Source: Microbacterium hominis (GTDB taxonomy: Bacteria; Actinomycetota; Actinomycetes; Actinomycetales; Microbacteriaceae). Taken from it: a stretch of 64,000 nt of DNA. The notes beneath the pieces were generated by a model. The model was not told the DNA's origin. It searched no databases and saw nothing but the letters and a program-made list of their open reading frames with translations. Below are positions 11,233 to 18,987 of this stretch, piece by piece. Made by a program: the position numbers and the translations under genes. Positions within the stretch are counted from its first letter, which is position 1; every line of letters begins with the position of its first letter. The stretch lies in the NCBI RefSeq assembly GCF_013282805.1, contig NZ_CP054038.1, forward strand, positions 2,914,001-2,978,000, in the 5' to 3' direction.

Positions 11233-12327
11233 TCAGCCGAGCAGCGCGCCCGCGGCGACGAGGGCGACCCAGGTCGCGTTGTAGACGATGTGCACGAGCA
11301 CGGCGCCCCAGATGCGGCCCGTGAACGCGACGAGCAGCGAGCAGACGAGCCCGAGCAGGGTCAGCGAGATCACGACGTCGGTGGTCGACGAGAGGGTGAG
11401 GGTGTGTACGAGCACGAACAGCGCGGTGCTGGCGAGCACCGCGACGATGCCGGCTGCGAATCCGCCGAACCTCCGTCGCAGCATCGTGTACACCGCGATC
11501 AGCACCACGGCGCGGAAGAAGAACTCCTCGAGCACGGGCGCCGCCGTCACGGCCGGCAGGGCGACGGTGATCCACCACGACTGCGGCAGGCTTCCGTCGA
11601 CGAGGGCGGAGGTGGGCAGTGCGCCGGTGCCGCCGGCGGCGAGTTCGATCCAGCCCTGCGCGATGCGCAGCGCGATGCCGAGCACGACCGCGTAGAGCAG
11701 GTCGACCGCGCGGATCCGCAACATGCCCGCCGGACGCGATCGCGACAGCGCCCACACGATCGGCACGAGCATCCCGAGCCACAGCAGGGCGGTGGCGGCC
11801 AGCGGCGCCCACGGCGACTCCCACACGGATTCGACGAGCGTGCCCAGGAGCACCCCGACTCCGAGCGAGCCGAGCGCGATCGCGATCAGCCATTCGCGCC
11901 ACCGGCGCACGGTGCGGCCGCCGAGGCGCCAGTCCTTGCGCCGCACGTGCCGGTACTCGCGCCCGGTGTCATGCCAGACGCGGCCGGTCCCGCCGACGAG
12001 AGGCGCGGTGGATGCCTCGCCCGCGGCATCCCGGTCGAACAGGGCAGTCGTGTGGCCGCTCGCGGCGTCCCGATCGAACAGCCTCGCACCATCCCGCGGC
12101 TGCTCCCCCGCGGCGGGTGGCGCCGGGATCGTCATCGGGTCGACATCGGCCGCGGCCGCTCTGGTCACGGCCGCGGCCGCTCCGGTCTCGGGTTCGGCTG
12201 CACGGGTCACAGCCTCGGGCGCACTGGCGGGGGCAGGCGACCCGGCGGCATCCGCGCCCTCGGGCGCACCGGATGCGGCACGGCCGGGCGCGCGGTCGTC
12301 TGCGGCGTCACTAGGCTGGTCGAGCAC
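11233..12327 (-). CDS. CPBP-family intramembrane metalloprotease with long N-terminal region
   Basis: 364 residues. The first 140 or so are hydrophilic and Ala/Asp-rich with duplicated LFDRDAA segments. The rest holds about eight membrane helices. The EEFFFRAVVL motif near residue 266 is the EExxxR active site, with histidines in FVLVHTLTL and VHIVYNATW, so all catalytic positions of the family are present. It starts with GTG, divergent from the phosphatase gene 35 bases away. The role of the N-terminal region is unknown. It is the second CPBP protease within 3 kb. Confidence 0.87.
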   Translation of the reverse strand: MLDQPSDAADDRAPGRAASGAPEGADAAGSPAPASAPEAVTRAAEPETGAAAAVTRAAAADVDPMTIPAPPAAGEQPRDGARLFDRDAASGHTTALFDRDAAGEASTAPLVGGTGRVWHDTGREYRHVRRKDWRLGGRTVRRWREWLIAIALGSLGVGVLLGTLVESVWESPWAPLAATALLWLGMLVPIVWALSRSRPAGMLRIRAVDLLYAVVLGIALRIAQGWIELAAGGTGALPTSALVDGSLPQSWWITVALPAVTAAPVLEEFFFRAVVLIAVYTMLRRRFGGFAAGIVAVLASTALFVLVHTLTLSSTTDVVISLTLLGLVCSLLVAFTGRIWGAVLVHIVYNATWVALVAAGALLG

Positions 12328-12362
12328 CCGCCCACGTTACATCGACCCTGCGGAGGCACCCA

Positions 12363-12974
12363 TTGTTCGAGCTGCTGACGGTCTGCACCGGCAATATCTG
12401 CCGCTCTCCTCTGGCGGCGCAGCTGCTGCAGACGCGGCTCGCGCCCCTGCATCCCACGGTGACCAGCGCCGGCACGCGCGGGCTCGACGCGGTCCCGATG
12501 ACGGTGGAGGCCGCCCATCTCGCCCAGCACCTGGGCGTTTCGGCGGAGCTTTCGGCCGCGCATCGCTCGCGCTTTCTCACCGAGGCCGACCTGGTCTCGC
12601 CGGATCTCATCCTGACGATGACGCGCAAGCATCGTCGCGCGGTGGCCGAGCTCGCCCCGTCGCGCATGCGCCAGACGTTCACGGTGCGTGAATTCGCGCG
12701 CATCACGGCGGCGATGGGAGATCGGATGCTGCTGGCCGCGGCCTCCGAGGGCGGTGACGATCCGCGGGCTCGCGTGCGCATGGTGGGTGTGGCCGCGGCG
12801 TCGCAGCGGGGGCTCGCGCCCGCGCCGTCGGCCCCCGAAGAGGACGACGTGATCGACCCGTATCGCAAGCCGTGGGAGGTCTATCAGCAGTCCGCGGCGC
12901 AGCTGCTGCCCGCCGTGGTCGAGGTGGTGCGCGTGCTGTGGCTCACGGCTTCGCCCGCCGCGCCCGGTCGCTGA
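12363..12974 (+). CDS. Low-molecular-weight protein-tyrosine phosphatase
   Basis: Likely dephosphorylates the BY-kinase encoded next to it, as Wzb does for Wzc. The P-loop CTGNICRS gives Cys8 and Arg14, and the general-acid aspartate is in VIDPYRKP. At 203 residues it is longer than the usual 150 because of a low-complexity insert around residues 118-165. The TTG start is supported by GGAGG eight bases upstream and by the P-loop position. The kinase gene begins 71 bases downstream. Confidence 0.93.
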   Translation: MFELLTVCTGNICRSPLAAQLLQTRLAPLHPTVTSAGTRGLDAVPMTVEAAHLAQHLGVSAELSAAHRSRFLTEADLVSPDLILTMTRKHRRAVAELAPSRMRQTFTVREFARITAAMGDRMLLAAASEGGDDPRARVRMVGVAAASQRGLAPAPSAPEEDDVIDPYRKPWEVYQQSAAQLLPAVVEVVRVLWLTASPAAPGR

Positions 12975-13045
12975 CGGGCGAAACAAGCCTGTCAAACCGC
13001 TGTGGCATGATGGCCCCGGCTGCGCCAGACTTCACGAGAGGCGAC

Positions 13046-14698
13046 ATGGAGCTCACCGATTACATCCGGATCCTTCGGAAGAACTGGGTCATCATCCTCG
13101 TTGCGACCCTGCTCGGGGTGGGGCTCGCGGCGGCCTGGTCGCTCACGCGCACGCCCGAGTACGAGGCCCAGAGCACGGTGTTCGTGTCGACGCAGGCCAG
13201 CTCCACGATCAGCGAGCTGCAGCAGGGGTCCAACTTCACGCAGTCGCGCGTGCAGACGTATACGAATCTCGTCGAGACGCCGATCGTCATGAATCCGGTG
13301 ATCGCCGAGCTCGAGCTCGGCACCACGGCGGTCGACCTGAGCGCCCAGGTGTCGGCATCCGCCGCTTTGAACACGACCCTGATCACGATCACCGTCACCG
13401 ACACCGATCCGGTGCAGGCGGCGAACATCGCCAACGCGCTCGCGCTGTCGCTGAAGACCGCGGTCGAGACGCTCGAGACGCCGAACGGCGCCGAGACGAG
13501 TCCGGTGCGCCTCGAGCGCGTCAACGATGCGCTGCCGCCTTTGTCGCCGTCGAGCCCGAACGTTCCGTTGAACCTCGCGCTCGGTGCGCTCGTGGGGCTC
13601 GCGATCGGCCTCGGTGCGGCGGTGCTGCGGGCCGTGCTCGACACGCGCGTGCGCACGCCGCGCGATGTGGAGCAGGTGACCGATCGTCCGCTGATCGGCG
13701 CGATCGCGTTCGACCCGAAGGCGAAGTCGCGGCCCCTGATCCTGCACGCCGATCCGCACAGTCCGCGTGCCGAGTCGTTCCGCGCGCTGCGCACGAATCT
13801 GCAGTTCCTCGACATGGGCGGTCGCAAGGATTTCGTGATCACCTCGAGTGTGCCCAGCGAAGGCAAGACGACGACGTCGATCAACCTTGCGATCGCGCTG
13901 GCGGATGCCGGCAAGAAGGTCGCGCTCATCGACACCGATCTGCGCAAGCCGAAGGTGGCCGAATACTTGGGCATCGAGGGTGGTGCCGGCCTCACCGATG
14001 TGCTCATCGGTCGCGCGCGCGTCGGTGACGTGATGCTGCCGTGGGGTCAGCGGAGCCTCTATGTGCTGCCGGCGGGCAAGATTCCGCCCAACCCGAGTGA
14101 GCTGCTGGGGTCGGAGCAGATGTCGTCGCTGCTGAACGCTCTCGAGCGCGAGTTCGATGTGGTGCTGTGCGATGCGCCGCCGCTGCTGCCGGTGACGGAT
14201 GCCGCGATCCTGGCGAAGTCCACGAGCGGCGCGATCATCGTGGTCGCGACCGGTCGCACGAGTCGGCATCAGCTGGGTGGCGCCGTGGACGCGCTCGAGA
14301 CGGTGGATGCCAAGATCGCCGGCATCGTCATGTCGATGGTTCCCACGCGCGGCCCCGACTCGTACTACACGTACGGCTACGGATACGGATACACCGGCGA
14401 GCCCGCGAAGGGTCGCAAGCGCAACGATGCTCCGAGCCCGTATGGTCCCGAGGGCACCGCCCGCGCGGTCGTGCCAGAGCCGGCTTCGGCGCCAGCGCCC
14501 ACGCCCACGCCCGGGCCCGCGTCGGCACCGGCGCCCACACCCGCGCCAGCGCCCACGCCCACGCCGACATCGCGTCGCGAGGAGCCGACAGTGATCGACG
14601 CCGACGATCCGATGGCCGCGATCGGCCTCGCGCCGGGGATGGATGCCGACGAGCAGCCGCCCACGCCGCCCGTGGGTCGTCGCTCGCCGCGTCGCTGA
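13046..14698 (+). CDS. Polysaccharide co-polymerase fused to BY-kinase (Wzc-like)
   Basis: 550 residues. An N-terminal Wzz domain with two membrane helices (about residues 15-35 and 175-195) controls chain length. A cytoplasmic tyrosine kinase follows: Walker A in SSVPSEGKTTTS near residues 268-278, Walker A' in ALIDTDLRKP near 293-302, and Walker B in VVLCDAPPL near 372-380. A tyrosine cluster YYTYGYGYGY near 439-448 is the expected autophosphorylation site. A Pro/Ala/Thr-rich tail of about 100 residues follows, longer than in most relatives. The ATG at 13046 has GAGAGG upstream. First gene of the glycan export machinery, downstream of its cognate phosphatase. Confidence 0.94.
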   Translation: MELTDYIRILRKNWVIILVATLLGVGLAAAWSLTRTPEYEAQSTVFVSTQASSTISELQQGSNFTQSRVQTYTNLVETPIVMNPVIAELELGTTAVDLSAQVSASAALNTTLITITVTDTDPVQAANIANALALSLKTAVETLETPNGAETSPVRLERVNDALPPLSPSSPNVPLNLALGALVGLAIGLGAAVLRAVLDTRVRTPRDVEQVTDRPLIGAIAFDPKAKSRPLILHADPHSPRAESFRALRTNLQFLDMGGRKDFVITSSVPSEGKTTTSINLAIALADAGKKVALIDTDLRKPKVAEYLGIEGGAGLTDVLIGRARVGDVMLPWGQRSLYVLPAGKIPPNPSELLGSEQMSSLLNALEREFDVVLCDAPPLLPVTDAAILAKSTSGAIIVVATGRTSRHQLGGAVDALETVDAKIAGIVMSMVPTRGPDSYYTYGYGYGYTGEPAKGRKRNDAPSPYGPEGTARAVVPEPASAPAPTPTPGPASAPAPTPAPAPTPTPTSRREEPTVIDADDPMAAIGLAPGMDADEQPPTPPVGRRSPRR

Positions 14699-14860
14699 CC
14701 AGAGTTTCGGGACTCCGAACAAAATTCGGCTTCCCGAATACTTTCAGAGTCATAGCGCCGTGGGAGCGCTCTGATTACACTCCCCCGTAATCGACGGCAT
14801 GGCTGCGACGACTGGGAGTCGCGGATCCTGACCATCGCCCGTCGTGGCGTGAGTAGGCCC

Positions 14861-16510
14861 ATGACCACTGCCGGATTCTCTCCGCAACGAGAGGTTCTCG
14901 AGGTCGCCCCGACACACGAGGCGGCGGTTCCTGCCGCGCTGGTCGGGCCCCCGGAGATCTCAGGTCCGACGCCGATCATCGCGCCGATGGATGCCGCGGT
15001 CGCCCCCGCACCCCCACCCATCGCACAGGCGGCGGCCGCGGCATCCCCCGCTCCCACGTTCGCTCCGGCGAATGCGCGCTGGCGCGAGCAGTACACGGTG
15101 CGGCTGTGGCTGAGCGACCTGTTCGTGCTGACGTGGGCGGTGTTCGGCACGCAGCTGCTGTGGTTCGGGTGGGGCAATGCGCATGTGACCATGCGGGCCG
15201 ATGCGCGCATCACCGAGCTGTCGTACTGGGTGTTCTCGTCGGTGCTGATCGCGACGTGGATGGCCGCTCTCAGCCTCACCGATTCGCGCAATCATCGTGT
15301 GATCGGCACGGGCATCGGCGAGTACACGAGCATCGCGCACGCGAGCATCGTGCTGTTCGGGTTGATCGCGATCGGTGCGTTCCTCACGCGCATCGATGTG
15401 GCGCGCGGGTATCTGATCATCGCGCTGCCGCTGGGGATCACGGTTCTCGTGTTCGAGCGGTGGCTGTGGCGGCAGTGGCTCGTCGCGCAGCGCTCGATGG
15501 GGCGCTTCAGTGCGCGCGTGCTGCTGGTCGGGTCGCTGCAGTCCGTGGCCCAGATCGCGCGAGAGTTGCGTCGCACTCCTCAGGCGGGCTATCACGTGGT
15601 GGGCGCGTGCGTGCCGTCGGGTCGGGTGGCCGACAAGATTCCGGGGACCGCGATCCCCATCATGGGCAGTGTGGATGCCGTCGATCGTGCGCTTCTGGCG
15701 ACCGGCGCCGACACGGTGGCGGTGACCAGCAGTGATGATCTGCCGGCTGACAAGGTGAAGCAGATTTCGTGGAGTCTCGAGGCCGGCCATCAGCATCTGG
15801 TGCTGGCGCCGAACATCACCGATATCGCGGGACCGCGCATCCATACGCGTCCGGTCTCGGGGTTGCCGCTCATTCACGTCGAGACGCCGATGTTCAGTCG
15901 GGGTCAGCTGCTGGCGAAGCGTGCGACCGACATCGTGCTGTCGGTCGTCGGGGTGATCGCGATCTCGCCGCTTCTTCTGGTGTTGGCGGTGCTCGTGAAG
16001 CTGTCCAGTCGTGGGCCGGTGCTGTTCCACCAGTCGCGCGTCGGACATCAGGGGCGCGAGTTCACGATGCTGAAGTTCCGCACGATGGTCGATGGGGCGG
16101 AGGCGATGCTTCCGGCACTGTCGGATCGAGCGCAGGATGCCGGCAATGAGGTGCTCTTCAAGTTGCGTCACGATCCGCGTGTGACGCCGGTGGGTCGGGT
16201 CATGCGGCGCTTCTCGCTCGATGAGCTTCCGCAGCTGTTCAACGTGATCGCGGGTTCGATGTCGCTGGTGGGTCCGCGTCCGCCGCTGCCGTCGGAGGTG
16301 GCCCAGTATGCCGATCATGTGCATCGTCGCTTCTTGGCCAAGCCCGGAATCACGGGGCTGTGGCAGGTGAGCGGCCGGTCGTCGCTGTCGTGGGAGGATT
16401 CGGTTCGCCTGGATCTCTCGTACGTGGAGAACTGGTCGCTGGTCGGCGATGTCGGCATTCTGCTGAAGACCGTGAAGGCGGCGCTCGTTCCCGGCGAGAC
16501 GGCGCACTGA
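14861..16510 (+). CDS. Initiating sugar transferase (polyprenyl glycosylphosphotransferase), copy 1
   Basis: Transfers a sugar-1-phosphate from a nucleotide sugar to undecaprenyl phosphate, starting repeat-unit assembly on the inner membrane. 549 residues: a disordered Pro/Ala-rich N-terminus, a membrane bundle (about 85-210), a Rossmann-like region (about 225-330), then the catalytic domain. This has a reentrant helix, SRGPVLFHQSRVG, FTMLKFRTM, SLDELPQLFNVI, SMSLVGPRP and KPGITGLWQVSGRS. I chose ATG (MTTAGFSP) because the paralogue at 22939 also begins MTT; a GTG four codons upstream is possible. The two copies are largely the same from about residue 75 onward, but their N-termini differ. 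The 162 bases upstream hold no gene. Confidence 0.95.
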   Translation: MTTAGFSPQREVLEVAPTHEAAVPAALVGPPEISGPTPIIAPMDAAVAPAPPPIAQAAAAASPAPTFAPANARWREQYTVRLWLSDLFVLTWAVFGTQLLWFGWGNAHVTMRADARITELSYWVFSSVLIATWMAALSLTDSRNHRVIGTGIGEYTSIAHASIVLFGLIAIGAFLTRIDVARGYLIIALPLGITVLVFERWLWRQWLVAQRSMGRFSARVLLVGSLQSVAQIARELRRTPQAGYHVVGACVPSGRVADKIPGTAIPIMGSVDAVDRALLATGADTVAVTSSDDLPADKVKQISWSLEAGHQHLVLAPNITDIAGPRIHTRPVSGLPLIHVETPMFSRGQLLAKRATDIVLSVVGVIAISPLLLVLAVLVKLSSRGPVLFHQSRVGHQGREFTMLKFRTMVDGAEAMLPALSDRAQDAGNEVLFKLRHDPRVTPVGRVMRRFSLDELPQLFNVIAGSMSLVGPRPPLPSEVAQYADHVHRRFLAKPGITGLWQVSGRSSLSWEDSVRLDLSYVENWSLVGDVGILLKTVKAALVPGETAH

Positions 16511-16730
16511 GTCGCACGCCTACCAGCCGCACGACCACCGCACCTGCTCCTCCGGGGAGGCCCGCGCCGAGGGCACTCGCGCTGTACCACCTGTCCGAAG
16601 CGCACCGCATTCCCGATCCCGCCGCCAACTCCGCCCAGTCGAGGCCGGGGTTGGACCCAGGCCGGGGTGGGGCAGGGCCCACGCCGAGGTGGGACGCAAG
16701 GCCGGGGTGGGGCAGGACCAAGTCGGAGGC

Positions 16731-17040
16731 CCTCGCCCCGGCAGAACCACACCGCGGGCCTCGCCCCGGCAGAACCACACCGCGGGCCTCGCCCCGGCAG
16801 AACCACACCGCAGGCCTCGCCCCGGCAGAACCACACCGCAGGCCTCGCCCCGGCAGAACCACACCGCAGGCCTCGCCCCGGCAGAACCAAGCCGCAGGCC
16901 GACCCCCGGGCGAACCACGCTGCAGGCCGACGCCCGGGCGGAGCCAAGGCAGGCCGACGCCCGGGCGAACCAAGGCAGGCCGACGCCCGGGCGAACCACG
17001 TCGCAGGCCGACGCCCGGGCGGAGCCAAGGCAGGCCGAGG
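16731..17040. repeat. 28-bp tandem repeat array in a 650-bp gene-free gap
   Basis: Six near-identical 28-bp units with core CCTCGCCCCGGCAGAACCA start at 16731, 16759, 16787, 16815, 16843 and 16871. They are followed by about five degenerate units (GGCCGACGCCCGGGCG core) at 25-28 bp spacing. There are no spacers, so this is not CRISPR. The whole interval 16511-17160 is filled by related GC-rich sequence. A 28-bp unit rotates the reading frame, so a protein product is unlikely. It probably varies in copy number. Confidence 0.9.
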
Positions 17041-17160
17041 CTGCGGCCTGGGGGCCGAGCGCGGGGTGGGGCAGGACCAAGGCGCATGCCGACGCCGGCA
17101 CAGGGCCAAGGCCGGGCCCGGGGCCGGGCCAAGGCCGGGGGCGCCGAGGCGGCGGGGAGG

Positions 17161-18747
17161 TCAGGCGGCGGGGCGGAAGCGCGGCGGAGGCGGGTCGTAC
17201 TCGCCGAAGAAGTAGCGCAGGTGTCCGCGCGGGGGCATGGGCACGGGATCTTGTCCGACGCGATGCAGCAGGAACCCTCCGTCGCCGTCGCGCGTGATCC
17301 ACGATCCGCCGTGATGGAGGTTCATGTGATGGAACCGGCACAGGAGTATGCCGCAATCGACATCTGTACGTCCGCCGGAGCTCCAGGGATCGCAATGGTG
17401 GGCTTCGCAGAACGATGAGGGGCGGTCGCACCCGGGCCAGCGGCATCCACCGTCTCGCACGGCCAGGGCGATCTTCTGCACCCGGGTGAACAGGCGGGCC
17501 TCGCGGCCGACGTACAGCGGGTTGCCGTGGGTGTCGACGGTGAACTCGGTCGTTCCGGCATCGCACGCGCGCTGCGCGGCGAGCCAGGCGGGAACGGGCG
17601 TTCCATCCTCTTCGGCGAGCGCCACCCCGTCGGCGCCGCGGGCGCCGCCCTCGGCGACGCGTTGGTCGGCGAGTGTCTGGGCGGTGACGACGACGCGCAC
17701 GCCGGCCTGGCGTGCCCCGAACACGTCGTCGGCCGAGGCGAGCGATCCCGCACGGAGGAGGTCGACCAGAAGGTCGTGTGCGAGCTGGTCGTTGGTGCGC
17801 GGGTCGGCGGAGAGCTGCGCGCCGCGTGCGGCCTCTTCGGAGTCCACGAACCGTGGGCCACCCAGCCGAGGCCGCAGCGCCGCGTCGATGATCGTGCGCC
17901 AAAGCAGTGCCGCGTCGTCGTCGAGCGTGGCTGAAAGGTGGGTCTGGCCGTAATCGTCGATGCGAGTGCGCACGGATCGCCGCTCGAAGCGCTCGGTGAA
18001 GCGTCGAAGGGCCCCCTCGGAGTCGAGCATGTCGCGGATCGCCCGCGCCGACCGCGCGAGGTCTTCGACGGTGCGCACCGACGCCTCTTCGACGAGTCGT
18101 TCGACGGCGGCAGTCCAGGGTTCCCACCCGCCGTCGATCGGTTCCCCGAGCCCGGTGACGATCGCATCGTGCTTGGCGGTGGAGAGCACGCCCGTCATGA
18201 GCGCATCGTCTGCCGGCGCGTGCCACGACCGCGTCGCCCCAGGAACCCCCGCCAATCCCGCAACTCCGGGCGCCCCCGGCTCCCCCGCCGCCCCAGGCGC
18301 CCCCGGCATCCCCGCGAGCCCGGCACCCTCATCGCCCGGGCCGCCATCGGCCCCCGGTGCGGCGGGTGCGGCATCCACATCTCCCGCCAGTCCACCCGCG
18401 AGGGCCGTCTCGAGCACCGCCTTGCCCGAGCGCACCTGCTTGGCGGCTTCGCCCCGGCTCACCCCGGTGATCTCCTGCACCAGGGTGACGGGCGTGCGGT
18501 GGCCGTGCACCTGGGCGGTGCCGGAATGTCCGTGGTCGCGCGTAGATTGCACGGCGATGACTCCGGCCGCGACCGTGCGGACGGAGTCGAGGCTGCGGAT
18601 GCCCGCGGTGAGGTCGCTCATCACCCGAATGAGCTCACCCGGGTCGAGTCGCGTGAGCGCTTCGGCGATCTCGCTGGGTCGTACGGCGTCACCGAGCGTC
18701 GACCGCAGGCGGTCGATGACCGCGGTCGCCTCGGTGAAAATATCCAT
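17161..18747 (-). CDS. DUF222/HNH endonuclease-domain protein (13E12 type), copy 1
   Basis: 528 residues: a long DUF222 region (MDIFTEATAVIDRLR to about residue 400) and a C-terminal HNH domain. The cysteines of CRWPGCDRP and the motif EAHHC with LLCRFHHMNLHHGG are intact, so it may be an active metal-dependent nuclease. The biological role of the family is not settled. Residues about 117-170 form a Gly-x-x repeat insert (GMPGAPGAAGEPGAPG) at the exact place where copy 2 (41977) has a different repeat. A LexA-like box and a three-codon leader ORF precede the start. It lies in reverse orientation inside the glycan locus. Confidence 0.93.
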   Translation of the reverse strand: MDIFTEATAVIDRLRSTLGDAVRPSEIAEALTRLDPGELIRVMSDLTAGIRSLDSVRTVAAGVIAVQSTRDHGHSGTAQVHGHRTPVTLVQEITGVSRGEAAKQVRSGKAVLETALAGGLAGDVDAAPAAPGADGGPGDEGAGLAGMPGAPGAAGEPGAPGVAGLAGVPGATRSWHAPADDALMTGVLSTAKHDAIVTGLGEPIDGGWEPWTAAVERLVEEASVRTVEDLARSARAIRDMLDSEGALRRFTERFERRSVRTRIDDYGQTHLSATLDDDAALLWRTIIDAALRPRLGGPRFVDSEEAARGAQLSADPRTNDQLAHDLLVDLLRAGSLASADDVFGARQAGVRVVVTAQTLADQRVAEGGARGADGVALAEEDGTPVPAWLAAQRACDAGTTEFTVDTHGNPLYVGREARLFTRVQKIALAVRDGGCRWPGCDRPSSFCEAHHCDPWSSGGRTDVDCGILLCRFHHMNLHHGGSWITRDGDGGFLLHRVGQDPVPMPPRGHLRYFFGEYDPPPPRFRPAA

Positions 18748-18750
18748 GAC

Positions 18751-18762
18751 TCATCGTGGCAT
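18751..18762 (-). promoter_or_regulatory. Three-codon leader ORF before DUF222/HNH copy 1
   Basis: ATG-CCA-CGA-TGA follows a GGAGG by three bases and is in frame with the gene, whose ATG comes one codon after this stop. The same layout (ATG-CGA-CCA-TGA) precedes copy 2. The GGAGG is 18 bases from the real start but ideal for the leader, which suggests coupled re-initiation. Confidence 0.5.
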
Positions 18763-18775
18763 GAGCCTCCGACAT

Positions 18776-18791
18776 TAGAACACAGATTCGA
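18776..18791 (-). promoter_or_regulatory. LexA-like SOS box upstream of DUF222/HNH copy 1
   Basis: TCGAAT-CTGT-GTTCTA on the minus strand is two mismatches from the actinobacterial SOS consensus TCGAAC-N4-GTTCGA. It lies 29 bases before the start codon, where repressor would cover the promoter. Confidence 0.55.
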
Positions 18792-18966
18792 GCCGTGTGG
18801 AGAAGTCAAGCGATTCCACCCTCTGGGGAGGACAGGAATCGCACCGGAATCGCACCAGCATCGCGCGAGCAACGCCGCAGCGCCGGCATCCACAATCACC
18901 GTTCACACAGATTGCACTGATAGTTTCGCGAAGTCGAATACGGGGCATCGACGCAATCTGCTACAT

Positions 18967-18980
18967 CTACTGGGGAAACA
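18967..18980 (+). promoter_or_regulatory. Leader motif CTACTGGGGAAACA
   Basis: Same core as at 11054-11067, directly upstream of a secreted protein start. The GGGGA could serve as the ribosome-binding site, at a spacing of 11 bases. Confidence 0.4.
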
Positions 18981-18987
18981 CATAAGA

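Noticed and set aside
16731..17040. 28-bp repeats as a CRISPR array
   Set aside because: Units abut without unique spacers and there are no cas genes; it is a tandem repeat.
17938..18987. 350-residue N-terminal extension of the CWB2 surface protein
   Set aside because: It is antisense to the DUF222/HNH gene and would bury the signal peptide; the ATG at 18988 fits a secreted protein.
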